NCBI RefSeq assembly: GCF_001189915.1
Contig: NZ_LFLS01000010.1
Location: 1 to 64,000 of the forward strand
Origin: Herbaspirillum autotrophicum
Lineage (GTDB): Bacteria > Pseudomonadota > Gammaproteobacteria > Burkholderiales > Burkholderiaceae_D
Length of the DNA: 64,000 nucleotides
Direction of reading: 5' to 3'
The notes under the pieces are model-generated. The model ran no database searches. It was given only the letters and a program-made list of their open reading frames with translations, and was not told the DNA's origin. Positions 36,794 through 45,681 of this stretch are shown in pieces. The stretch's first letter is position 1; every line of letters starts with the position of its first letter. Made by a program: the position numbers and the translations under genes.

Positions 36794-36825
36794 CCTTTGC
36801 CGGCCATCATGCCAACCGGTAAAGG
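36794..36825 (+). terminator. Possible terminator after dadA
   Basis: CCTTTGCCGG (36794-36803) can pair with CCGGTAAAGG (36816-36825), one G-T wobble, loop of 12. It stands 12 bases after the dadA stop. No strong T-run follows, so confidence is modest. Confidence 0.45.
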
Positions 36826-36842
36826 TCAATCTGCCAGCATGC

Positions 36843-37040
36843 TCACAGGTGCCTCAGCGCATCCATGCGGTCGGGCAGGATACGCATGACGGCAATGCCG
36901 TAGTCCGTTATGCGAAAGTAAATCATGTGGCGCTCGATACACCGGCGGCGATGGCCGGGTCGAATCTGATCACACGCAGGCGCTGCCCAGATCAACTCAA
37001 GGTCGTGCTCGGCAGCGGGAGCAAGACGATATTCAGCCAC
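36843..37040 (-). pseudogene. Internally deleted ParE-type toxin remnant
   Basis: Reads V(GTG start)AEYRLAPAAEHDLELIW, a normal ParE N-terminus, then directly AAPACDQIRPGHRRR and ERHMIYFRITDYGIAVMRIL ... RMDALRHL, a normal ParE C-terminus. At 65 residues it lacks about 30 residues of the usual 95-100, apparently an in-frame internal deletion that removes the central helical hairpin. The GTG start overlaps the antitoxin stop as in working parDE pairs. Toxic activity is unlikely. The family and the missing block are from memory of ParE sequences. Confidence 0.75.
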
Positions 37041-37161
37041 GCGCCCTCCGCATCCTCTGCTTGAAAGCTTCGGCATCAAACGGTTTTGGTTCACCGCTTG
37101 CTTCCCCTTCAATCAACGCCGCACGAATGGCCTCGATTTCGCCGCTACGTTCTTGTGACAT
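37033..37161 (-). pseudogene. N-terminally truncated ParD-type antitoxin remnant
   Basis: Only the C-terminal toxin-binding tail remains: MSQERSGEIEAIRAALIEGE and ASGEPKPFDAEAFKQRM, typical of ParD C-termini. The ribbon-helix-helix DNA-binding half, about 35-40 residues, is missing; upstream sequence runs into the terminator of the neighbouring transporter. An in-frame ATG at 37215 exists but adds unrelated residues. It overlaps the toxin remnant by eight bases, preserving the original pair layout. Confidence 0.7.
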
Positions 37162-37199
37162 TGCATCGCAGAAGCGCTTCACTAGCGCCGCGCATAAAA

Positions 37200-37243
37200 C
37201 AAGACGGGGGTGCATCAGAACCCTGATACCCCCCCCCGTCTTG
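37200..37243 (-). terminator. Rho-independent terminator of the Fsr-like transporter gene
   Basis: CAAGACGGGGG (37200-37210) pairs with CCCCCGTCTTG (37233-37243), with inner ATCAG/CTGAT arms (37214-37218 / 37223-37227). Read on the minus strand it is followed by GTTTTAT. A run of nine C bases (37229-37237) lies within the structure. Confidence 0.75.
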
Positions 37244-37283
37244 GTACTTCCCTGCGGTAAATTGATACCAGATCAGGACGCCA

Positions 37284-38540
37284 TCAGGCCGTCTTGGGCT
37301 CCGCCTTCTCCAGCTTCGGCAAGAATGCCGCCAGCAAGCCAATCAGCGGCAAGAACGCGCATACCTGATACACGAAGTAGATATCGGTCATATCGGCCAG
37401 CTTGCCCAGCAAGGCAGCGCCAATACCGCCCATGCCGAAGGCAAAGCCGAAGAACAGACCCGAGACGGTACCCACCTTGCCCGGCATCAGTTCTTGTGCG
37501 AACACCAGAATGGCCGAGAATGCCGACGCCAGAATCACACCGATGATCACGGTCAGCACACTGGTCCAGAACAGGTTCGCATGCGGCAGCATCAGCGTGA
37601 ATGGCGCCACGCCGAGAATCGATACCCAGATCACCAGCTTGCGGCCGAAACGGTCACCAATCGGACCACCGGCGACGGTACCCACGGCCACCGCGAACAG
37701 GAAAATGAACAAGTGAATTTGCGCATCCTGCACCGACAGATTGAATTTGCTGATCAGGTAAAACGTGAAGTAGCTGCTCAGACTCGCCATGTAAAAATAC
37801 TTGGAGAAAATCAGGATCAGCAATACGGACACTGCCTTGATGACCGTCTTGCGTGGCAGCGGCACATAGGATGCCGATTTCTTCTTCGGTTTGGTTTTGC
37901 CCAGCAATTGCTGACGCTGATACCAGTGACCGATCTGGCGCAACACCACGATGGCCAGCAACGCGGCAATCGTGAACCAGGCAATGCTGCCCTGGCCGCC
38001 GGGGATGATGATCCATGCCGCCAGCAACGGTCCCATCGCACTGCCGGCGTTACCGCCGACCTGAAACAGCGACTGCGCCAGACCATGCCGCCCGCCCGAT
38101 GCCATGCGGGCCACGCGCGATGCTTCCGGATGGAATACCGACGAACCGGTACCGACCAGTGCCGCAGCAATCAGCAGCACGGTGAAATTGGGCGCCACCG
38201 ATAACAGCAGCAGGCCGCACAAAGTGGACCCCATGCCGATGGCCAGTGAATATGGTTTTGGATGTTTATCGGTATACAGACCAACCAGCGGCTGCAACAG
38301 CGACGCCGTGACCTGAAAGGTCAAGGTGATCAAACCGATCTGGGCAAAACTGAGATTGAAATTTCCCTTGAGCAGCGGATAAATCGCCAGCAACAAGGAT
38401 TGAATCATGTCATTCAAAAAGTGCGAAAAGCTGATTGCGCCCAATACACGAAAGCCGGTTTTTTCCACCTCGCTTTTGTCCGGGCCTTGCTGCCCGGCAG
38501 TCGGTGGCAAATTCGGCGTATTGTCGAGTGCTGTCTCCAT
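37284..38540 (-). CDS. fsr: MFS transporter, fosmidomycin resistance (Fsr) family
   Basis: 418 residues with about 12 membrane helices. The Fsr family start is seen in FRVLGAISFSHFLNDMIQSLLLAIYPLLKGNFNLSFAQIGLITL, a pattern that distinguishes it from other MFS groups. VGTGSSVFHPEASRVARMASGGRHGLAQSLFQVGGNAGSAMGPLL also fits. The central loop is Lys-rich (GKTKPKKKSASY). The family exports fosmidomycin and possibly other compounds. Regulated by unknown means; the closest regulator gene is the AsnC-type protein upstream (38728-39246), read in the same direction. Confidence 0.92.
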   Translation of the reverse strand: METALDNTPNLPPTAGQQGPDKSEVEKTGFRVLGAISFSHFLNDMIQSLLLAIYPLLKGNFNLSFAQIGLITLTFQVTASLLQPLVGLYTDKHPKPYSLAIGMGSTLCGLLLLSVAPNFTVLLIAAALVGTGSSVFHPEASRVARMASGGRHGLAQSLFQVGGNAGSAMGPLLAAWIIIPGGQGSIAWFTIAALLAIVVLRQIGHWYQRQQLLGKTKPKKKSASYVPLPRKTVIKAVSVLLILIFSKYFYMASLSSYFTFYLISKFNLSVQDAQIHLFIFLFAVAVGTVAGGPIGDRFGRKLVIWVSILGVAPFTLMLPHANLFWTSVLTVIIGVILASAFSAILVFAQELMPGKVGTVSGLFFGFAFGMGGIGAALLGKLADMTDIYFVYQVCAFLPLIGLLAAFLPKLEKAEPKTA

Positions 38541-38727
38541 GATCGTTTTTGTCTGGTGAAGGAAAGCTCATGATTTTAGACCTTCCCCCGGGATTTGTCT
38601 TTTGACCCGCAATTCGGGGCCGTAGGCCCGGTCGGCGTACGTAAAAGAGCGCCACAAAAACGTCAGTTCGACATTCTCATGCGCCTGCTGAATTCAGAAC
38701 AAACCCGGCAGAAATGCAACCGCAGAT

Positions 38728-39246
38728 TCAGGCAGAAAACTTGATCCGCTGACGGCTTTGCGCCGGTTGCGTAACGTGCTCCAGCGGCAGCACGTGCGAG
38801 TGCTTGATCTTCTTGAGCGTGATATTGGATTTGACGTTGGTCACGCCTGGCAATCTGAGCAAACGCGTCATCATGAATTCGGAAAATGCTGCCAGATCAG
38901 GCGCCACGATGCGCAACAGATAATCCGCTTCGCCGGTCACGGAAAAACATTCCAGTACTTCCGGCATGGCTTCCACTGCATGTTCAAACTGATCACCGCG
39001 GGTTTCGCCCTGACGATCAAGGGTGACGTTGGTAAACGCAGTAACACCGAGTCCGACTACCGCCGGATCGAGTACGGCGGTATAGCGCTCGATGACATGC
39101 GCCTCTTCCAGCCGCTGCACCCGGCGACTGATCTGCGACGTCGACAAATGGACCTTCTGGCCGAGTGCGCTATTGGTGATGTGACCATCGCGCTGCAATT
39201 CAGTCAGCAACGCCAGATCGTAGCGATCAACCGTGATTGTGCTCAT
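38728..39246 (-). CDS. Lrp/AsnC family transcriptional regulator
   Basis: 172 residues. The DNA-binding domain has VDRYDLALLTELQRDGHITNSALGQKVHLSTSQISRRVQRLEEAHVI; the RAM domain has FSVTGEADYLLRIVAPDLAAFSEFM and LPGVTNVKSNITLKKIKHSHVLPLE. The longer C-terminus resembles alanine- or aromatic-type AsnC regulators found near amino acid genes. It is a separate paralogue from the Lrp at 34902-35390. Its targets are not evident: upstream lies a small orphan gene in the other direction. Confidence 0.9.
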   Translation of the reverse strand: MSTITVDRYDLALLTELQRDGHITNSALGQKVHLSTSQISRRVQRLEEAHVIERYTAVLDPAVVGLGVTAFTNVTLDRQGETRGDQFEHAVEAMPEVLECFSVTGEADYLLRIVAPDLAAFSEFMMTRLLRLPGVTNVKSNITLKKIKHSHVLPLEHVTQPAQSRQRIKFSA

Positions 39247-39435
39247 ATTTCTCCTTAGCCTCCCTGTAAGTGAATAATTTGTGCATATTATCCACTTTTC
39301 AATCAGCGCCAACACTCCTATTTTTCATTCTGTTAGCGTCCTGACATCTTGCACAATTCTTCTTTTTTTAAAAATTCCTCAAGGAAATTTTATTTCCACC
39401 GATAAAGGTCTCACTTACCTCCCTGAAAGCAATCG

Positions 39436-39726
39436 ATGTCTGCCAGCGCCAACACATCCGCCGCCTCCGCTATTGATTCCAGCGCCGACATCAGCGCCCG
39501 CATTGCGCAATTGAGTGCACAGATCATGACGCTGCAAAAACAAGTACAAGACCATGCCACGTGCCCTGCCACGCCAAATGATGCAGAGCAGCGCCAGCAA
39601 ATTCAGGCCCACTATCAGGAAATCTTTCATCTCGAACGCGCGTACGCACAACTGCGCAACCGACGTCCCAATCATCTCGGCGTCGTGCTGGCAGTCGCCG
39701 CTTCCGCCGCCGGTTTTGCACACTGA
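39436..39726 (+). CDS. Small coiled-coil protein of unknown function
   Basis: 96 residues. A Ser/Ala-rich N-terminus (about 1-18) is followed by a helix with heptad-like spacing (ISARIAQLSAQIMTLQKQVQDH), then QRQQIQAHYQEIFHLERAYAQLRN and a short hydrophobic C-terminus (LGVVLAVAASAAGFAH). The coiled-coil part resembles FlxA-like small proteins in style only. It is divergent from the AsnC regulator gene. I do not recognise a family, but codon usage and composition look genuine. Confidence 0.6.
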   Translation: MSASANTSAASAIDSSADISARIAQLSAQIMTLQKQVQDHATCPATPNDAEQRQQIQAHYQEIFHLERAYAQLRNRRPNHLGVVLAVAASAAGFAH

Positions 39727-40077
39727 CTGAAGACGTCAACAGGCGCTGCGTCAGTGGCGTCTTTCACTCAAGATTCGTTCAATCCGGCATCGATGCCCGC
39801 CATCGATTGCGGTCACCCTCACGCACAGGCAGGCTCAGGCCTAATCCGCTTCGCACGACCTCTCACGCTTGAAAACTGCTGCATGAAAACGGCCGCATAA
39901 CGTCTGACGCGGACTGCGCCAATGGCTGTGCAAAACCTTGTTTGCGCGACACAGTCATCGAAAAAAATCGACTTTTGGACTCACAAAATTTGATCATTGC
40001 ATCATTTCCCACCCTCGCTATGGATTCGCCATTTTGCTGCCCGGATACTGGAAAAACCTTATCCGAGGAGGCATATC
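39727..40077. other. 351-base gap between two orphan small genes
   Basis: No protein gene is supported. Near its left end AAGACG (39730-39735) can pair with CGTCTT (39758-39763) as a possible terminator of the coiled-coil gene. The right end carries a strong ribosome site (AGGAGG) for the 40078 gene. No clear promoter pair was found. Confidence 0.4.
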
Positions 40078-40545
40078 ATGCGGATCCCGACCCGGCTGCC
40101 ACCACCAGTACGCAATATGGCCCATCAGTCCAAGGCGAGCAAAGAAGCACTGATGCAAAAGCTCAAGGCGCAAAGTTCGCCGAAAGCGCTCAAGGCCAAA
40201 CTCAATACCCTTGAGAATTTCGTCAAGCGCCTGGACGCCGTCACCAATCCCTCCCTTAACGTGATTCGCAAAAGAAGAGAAACAATGGCAGAAATCAAGC
40301 TGTTGAAGCAACAGCTCGGCTACGCCGAAAGCAGAAACAAACGCGCCGCCGATGCAAAAAAGACGCCGGATCAACTGCGGCAGGAAGAGCAAACGCGACA
40401 GCTTGAGGAGACCCAAAAAACCCCCGGCAAAAAACCAGTGGCCTCATCCTCGTTCACCGCCTATATTCCATCGACCTCAGCCCGGGCCAACAACGCCGGC
40501 TCGGAACCCAACGGCTACAACAGCCGGGGCCAACCGGTGCGCTGA
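40078..40545 (+). CDS. Basic orphan protein of unknown function
   Basis: 155 residues, rich in Lys, Arg, Gln and Ala. A likely helical or coiled-coil stretch covers about residues 18-120 (KASKEALMQKLKAQSSPKAL; TMAEIKLLKQQLGYAESRNKRA; LRQEEQTRQLEETQKT). The tail is Ser/Asn/Gly-rich and disordered (STSARANNAGSEPNGYNSRGQ). No signal peptide or membrane segment is seen. The start is well supported by CCGAGGAGG seven bases upstream. I do not recognise the family; the basic charge allows nucleic acid binding but does not show it. Confidence 0.75.
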   Translation: MRIPTRLPPPVRNMAHQSKASKEALMQKLKAQSSPKALKAKLNTLENFVKRLDAVTNPSLNVIRKRRETMAEIKLLKQQLGYAESRNKRAADAKKTPDQLRQEEQTRQLEETQKTPGKKPVASSSFTAYIPSTSARANNAGSEPNGYNSRGQPVR

Positions 40546-40564
40546 CCGGATGGACGGTCAGCGC
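40539..40564. terminator. Perfect 10-bp hairpin between the orphan gene and livF
   Basis: GCGCTGACCG (40539-40548), loop GATGGA, CGGTCAGCGC (40555-40564). It includes the stop codon of the orphan gene and lies seven bases before the livF stop on the other strand, so it can serve both convergent transcripts. No T-run is seen. Confidence 0.5.
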
Positions 40565-40570
40565 CAGGCC

Positions 40571-41278
40571 TCAGGCATGTCCGAGATATGCCTTGCGCAC
40601 GGCATCGTTGGCCAGCAGATTGGCGCCGGTGTCGTGCAACACCACATGGCCGTTTTCCAGTACATAACCGCGATCAGCGACACCCAGTGCCTTGTTGGCG
40701 TTTTGCTCCACCAGAAACACGGTGACGCCCTGCTCGCGGATCGAACGGATGATGTCGAAAATCTGTGCAATCACCAGCGGCGCCAGTCCCAGAGTAGGCT
40801 CATCGAGCAGCAACAGGCGAGGCTGGCTCATCAGGGCGCGCCCGATTGCCAGCATTTGCTGTTCGCCGCCGGACATGGTGCCGGCGCGCTGATGTGCGCG
40901 CTCCTTGAGACGCGGGAATAACGTGAACACATGTTCGACACCGGCGCCGAGGGCATCATTGGTGGCAAAGAACGCGCCCATCTTCAGATTTTCCAGCACC
41001 GTCAGGCTCGGAAACACGCGTCGTCCCTCGGGCGAAATCGCCATGCCGGAGCGCATGATTTCATGCGTGGCGCGCTGCGTAATATCCTGCCCTTCAAAGG
41101 TGATCTTGCCGCTCGACGCCCGCGGCTTGCCGCACAAGGTCATCAGCAAGGTAGTCTTGCCGGCGCCGTTGGCACCGATCAGCGTGACAATTTCGCCCTG
41201 CTGTACATTCAGCGATACACCATGCAGCGCCTCGATGGCGCCGTAATGCGTATGTACCTGTTCAAACTGCAACATCAT
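40571..41278 (-). CDS. livF: Branched-chain amino acid ABC transporter ATP-binding protein LivF
   Basis: 235 residues of an ABC ATPase: Walker A GANGAGKTT, signature TMSGGEQQMLAIGRAL, Walker B LLLLDEPTLGLAP, switch QNANKAL. The start [24 protein letters not shown] and LVEQNANKALGVADRGYVLENG are typical of LivF rather than LivG. Its start overlaps the livG stop by four bases. It is the last gene of the livKHMGF operon and couples ATP hydrolysis to Leu/Ile/Val uptake. Confidence 0.96.
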   Translation of the reverse strand: MMLQFEQVHTHYGAIEALHGVSLNVQQGEIVTLIGANGAGKTTLLMTLCGKPRASSGKITFEGQDITQRATHEIMRSGMAISPEGRRVFPSLTVLENLKMGAFFATNDALGAGVEHVFTLFPRLKERAHQRAGTMSGGEQQMLAIGRALMSQPRLLLLDEPTLGLAPLVIAQIFDIIRSIREQGVTVFLVEQNANKALGVADRGYVLENGHVVLHDTGANLLANDAVRKAYLGHA

Positions 41279-42048
41279 TCTTCTCCCAGGTAGGCTTTGA
41301 TTACGCGTTCGTCATTGCGCACCACGTTGGGGGTGCCGGTCACAATCGGCTTGCCGTGTTCCATCACCAGGATGCGATCAGAAATCCCCATGATCAGGCT
41401 CATATCGTGTTCGATCAGCAATACCGCGACGCCATGATCGCGGCGCAGGCGATTGATCAGTTGTTGCAATTCCTGCTTCTCTTGCGGATTGAGGCCGGCC
41501 GCCGGTTCGTCCAGCAGCAACAGGCGCGGCTTGGTAATCATGCAGCGCGCAATCTCTACCCGCCGTTGCAAACCGTAGGACAAGGTCCCCGCTTCGCGGT
41601 TGGCCAACGCCGTCAGGCCGAGCTGATCAAGCCAGTATGCCGCCCGTTCCAGCGCCTGCTTTTCGGAACGGCGGAAACCGGGCAACTTCAGCAAACCCGA
41701 CAACAGGTTGTTATTGATCTGGTTGTGTTGCGCCACCAGCAGGTTCTCGACCACGGTCAGCGACTTGAACAGACGGATATTCTGAAACGTGCGCACCAGA
41801 CCTTGTTGCGCCACGTAGTGACTCGGACGACGGGCAATCGACGCGCCCTGCAGACTGATATCGCCGGCAGTCGGCTGATAAAAACCGCTGATGCAATTGA
41901 ATACCGTGGTCTTGCCGGCACCGTTGGGACCGATGATGGCAAACACTTCCTTGTCCTGCAGCGACAACGAAACGCCATCCACCGCTAGCAAACCGCCGAA
42001 GCGCATCGACAGGCCGGATACTTCGAGCAAAGTTGAATTGGTCGTCAT
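41275..42048 (-). CDS. livG: Branched-chain amino acid ABC transporter ATP-binding protein LivG
   Basis: 257 residues: Walker [19 protein letters not shown], signature [15 protein letters not shown], Walker [14 protein letters not shown], switch His in [28 protein letters not shown] and [21 protein letters not shown] are LivG-specific segments. Both ends overlap the neighbouring liv genes by four bases (ATGA type), giving tight translational coupling with livM and livF. Confidence 0.96.
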   Translation of the reverse strand: MTTNSTLLEVSGLSMRFGGLLAVDGVSLSLQDKEVFAIIGPNGAGKTTVFNCISGFYQPTAGDISLQGASIARRPSHYVAQQGLVRTFQNIRLFKSLTVVENLLVAQHNQINNNLLSGLLKLPGFRRSEKQALERAAYWLDQLGLTALANREAGTLSYGLQRRVEIARCMITKPRLLLLDEPAAGLNPQEKQELQQLINRLRRDHGVAVLLIEHDMSLIMGISDRILVMEHGKPIVTGTPNVVRNDERVIKAYLGEE

Positions 42049-43271
42049 TGCGGCAACTCCACGTGAGGACGGGTTGCCGGCAGCAAACCTTGTGGCCGCC
42101 AGATCATCATCAGCACCATCACCAGACCGAAGATCAGCATGCGGTATTCAGCAAAACTGCGCGCGACTTCCGGCAGGATGGTCAGCAGAATCGCGGCCAG
42201 AATCACACCCAGTTGCGAACCCATGCCGCCCAATACCACGATGGCCAGAATCAGCGCCGATTCGATGAAGGTAAACGATTCCGGATTCACCAGCCCCTGA
42301 CGGGCAGCAAAGAAACTGCCGGCCAGACCGGCAAAAGCAGCACCCAGCGTAAATGCCGAGAGCTTGATCTTGGTTGGATTGATACCCAGCGAGCGGCAAG
42401 CGATTTCATCGTCGCGCAAGGCTTCCCATGCGCGCCCCATCGGCATGCGGATCAAACGACTGGTGACGAAGTAAGTAAACAGCACCAGCAGCAAGCCAAG
42501 GAAATACAGGAAAATCACCATATGCCCGCCCTGATAGGTCAGGCCCAGCATGTCGTGGAAAGTCGTGCCGCCCTCGACGCTGGCGGTACGCGCCATTTCG
42601 ATACCAAACACGGTCGGTTTCGGAATGCCGGACACACCATCCGGGCCGCCGGTCAGCGACGTCAGGTTATTGAGCAACAGACGAATGATTTCACCGAAGC
42701 CGAGTGTCACGATTGCCAGATAATCGCCGCGCAAGCGCAGCACCGGAAACCCGAGCAGGAAACCGAACAGTGCCGACATGCCGGCGGCCAGCGGCAGACA
42801 CTCCCAGAAGCTCAAACCGAAATACTGGTTCAGCAAGGCGTAGGTATAGCCGCCAACCGCGTAAAAACCAACGTAGCCCAGATCGAGCAAACCGGCGAAG
42901 CCGACCACAATATTGAGACCGAGACCGAGCACCACATAAATCAGCGCCAAGGTGACCACGTCGACATTGCCGCGCGAACCGAAAAACGGCCAGACCAGCG
43001 CCACTGCCAGCAAGACCATCAAGGCATAACGTTGCTGGGTCGGCTGCAATTTGGGCAGCGCCGGCAACCGGATATTGGCGGTAGTGCGCGACAGTGCCGG
43101 CTTGAACAATTGAAACAGAAACACCGCCAGCACCGCGATCAGCACCGGCGTCCAGTGCGCCTGCAACACCACGCGATAACCTTCGAGCTGCAATTTCAGA
43201 CCGAGCAGCGGCGTCGTCAGAATGGCGGTAAGTATGGCCGCCGCCACGGCGTTCTTGAGGGTAATTGGCAT
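42045..43271 (-). CDS. livM: Branched-chain amino acid ABC transporter permease LivM
   Basis: 408 residues with about ten membrane segments. The N-terminal 90 residues add helices ([34 protein letters not shown]). The LivM core has [47 protein letters not shown] and the coupling loop [21 protein letters not shown]. Forms the channel with LivH. It ends with a four-base overlap with livG. Confidence 0.95.
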   Translation of the reverse strand: MPITLKNAVAAAILTAILTTPLLGLKLQLEGYRVVLQAHWTPVLIAVLAVFLFQLFKPALSRTTANIRLPALPKLQPTQQRYALMVLLAVALVWPFFGSRGNVDVVTLALIYVVLGLGLNIVVGFAGLLDLGYVGFYAVGGYTYALLNQYFGLSFWECLPLAAGMSALFGFLLGFPVLRLRGDYLAIVTLGFGEIIRLLLNNLTSLTGGPDGVSGIPKPTVFGIEMARTASVEGGTTFHDMLGLTYQGGHMVIFLYFLGLLLVLFTYFVTSRLIRMPMGRAWEALRDDEIACRSLGINPTKIKLSAFTLGAAFAGLAGSFFAARQGLVNPESFTFIESALILAIVVLGGMGSQLGVILAAILLTILPEVARSFAEYRMLIFGLVMVLMMIWRPQGLLPATRPHVELPQ

Positions 43272-43318
43272 CAGATTTCCTTCACTCTTTACAGCGACGC
43301 ATGCGACCTGGCGCGGCG

Positions 43319-44248
<930 letters not shown>

Positions 44249-44262
44249 AGGAATTTTAGATG

Positions 44263-44303
44263 TGCAAATGCCCCATTTTCATACTTCAATGGGGCATTTT
44301 GCA
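44263..44303 (-). terminator. Strong hairpin between livK and livH (attenuating terminator or mRNA stabiliser)
   Basis: Arms TGCAAATGCCCCATT (44263-44277) and AATGGGGCATTTTGCA (44288-44303) pair over 15 bp with one bulged T; loop of ten. On the minus strand it is followed by ACATCTAAAATT rather than a clean U-run, so it may end only part of the transcripts or protect the livK 3' end. Confidence 0.65.
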
Positions 44304-44344
44304 TAGTTGACGTCAGGTCGGACAACTACTGCAGCCGGATGAAA

Positions 44345-45466
44345 TTACTTGGCTTCAGTTTTGGTTGCGTCTTTGTGCCACGTGAATACGACAAACTTGA
44401 AGGACTTCAGATCACCCTTCTTGTCGTACTCCACGGTACCAATCGGGGTCTTGAAGGAATTGGCATGAATGTATGCCGCCACCTTGGTCGGATCCGTCGA
44501 CTTGGCGCCGGCAATCGCGTCGGCAATCACCTTCACGGCGGAGTAAGCCGGCATCTGGAACGGACCGTTAGGATCACGTTTCTGTGCCGCGAATGCCTTG
44601 ACCAGCGCCGCATTGGCAGGATCGGCAGCGAAGTCGGCCGGCAACGTCACCAGCATGCCTTCGGATGCCGGACCGGCAATCGCGGTAATGTCCTTGTTAC
44701 CCACGCCTTCAGGCCCCATGAACACGGCCTTGACGCCTTGTTCGCGCGCCTGACGCATCAGCAGACCCATTTCCGGATGATAACCGCCGAAGTAGACGAA
44801 ATCCACGCCTTGCGATTTGAGCTTGGTGATCACTGCCGAGTAATCGCTGTCACCGGCATTGATGCCTTCAAATACGACGACCGGAATCTTGGCCGCTTCC
44901 AGCCCCTTCTTGACCGAAGTGGCAACGCCCTGACCATACGATTGCTTGTCATGCAGAACTGCCGCTTTTTTCGGCTTCAGTTTTTCCACGACATACTTGG
45001 CGGCAGCAGGACCTTGCTGGTCATCGCGGCCGATGGTGCGGAAAATGTATTTGTGCGGTTTGGCTTCTGTCAGTTGCGGTGCCGTGGCCGACGGCGTAAT
45101 CATGACCACGCCTTCATTTTCGTAAATATCCGAGGCCGGAATGGTCGAACCGGAACACACGTGACCGATCACATACTTGATGCCCTGGCTGACGATCTTG
45201 TTGGCGACCGCAACCGCTTGCTTCGGCTCACAGGCATCGTCCATCAATACCACTTCAAACTTGTTGCCACCGGCACCGCCCGCAGCATTGATCTGCTCAA
45301 TCGCAGTCAAGGCACCGGCCTTGACCATGTCGCCATACTGGGCAACCGCACCGGTCATGGGACCGGCAATCGCGATCTTGACAGTTTCAGCTTGTGCAAC
45401 GCCGGCAAACGAAGTGGCAGCGGCAACAGCCAGTGCAATTTTGGTCAGACGATTCAAGGATTTCAT
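44345..45466 (-). CDS. livK: Branched-chain amino acid ABC transporter substrate-binding protein
   Basis: A periplasmic binding protein of 373 residues. The signal peptide (KIALAVAAATSFAGVAQA) ends before ETVKIAIAGPMTGAVAQYGDM, the normal mature start of LivK/LivJ. VVLMDDACEPKQAVAVANKIV and GHVCSGSTIPASDIYENEGVVMITP form the ligand-binding cleft and contain the family's cysteine pair. ATG 45466 has an excellent GGAGGAAA site. It is the first liv gene and is expected to be more abundant than the permease and ATPase subunits. Confidence 0.96.
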   Translation of the reverse strand: MKSLNRLTKIALAVAAATSFAGVAQAETVKIAIAGPMTGAVAQYGDMVKAGALTAIEQINAAGGAGGNKFEVVLMDDACEPKQAVAVANKIVSQGIKYVIGHVCSGSTIPASDIYENEGVVMITPSATAPQLTEAKPHKYIFRTIGRDDQQGPAAAKYVVEKLKPKKAAVLHDKQSYGQGVATSVKKGLEAAKIPVVVFEGINAGDSDYSAVITKLKSQGVDFVYFGGYHPEMGLLMRQAREQGVKAVFMGPEGVGNKDITAIAGPASEGMLVTLPADFAADPANAALVKAFAAQKRDPNGPFQMPAYSAVKVIADAIAGAKSTDPTKVAAYIHANSFKTPIGTVEYDKKGDLKSFKFVVFTWHKDATKTEAK

Positions 45467-45516
45467 CAAATTTCCTCCGGTTAATCTATTAATCTGTTCA
45501 ACTTATTCGACAAGAA

Positions 45517-45528
45517 CACATGCATGTG
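45517..45528. promoter_or_regulatory. 12-base palindrome upstream of livK
   Basis: CACATGCATGTG, perfect, 51-62 bases before the livK start. It could be an operator for a regulator of the liv operon, but short palindromes of this size also arise by chance. Confidence 0.3.
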
Positions 45529-45681
45529 CTGCGCGGTCCGCTTCAAAAGAACGCATGATCTTTCCGATCTATCGCGTCATGGTGCAGGAGTGTAACATTT
45601 TCGTCATATACGGCGACTTTTTTTGCATATTGCCGGTTTAGCCATTTTTTTGCCCGCCATCAACACGCCTGCCCGCATGTT

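Noticed and set aside
36843..37161. Working ParDE toxin-antitoxin system
   Set aside because: The antitoxin lacks its DNA-binding domain and the toxin lacks a central block, so an active system is unlikely.
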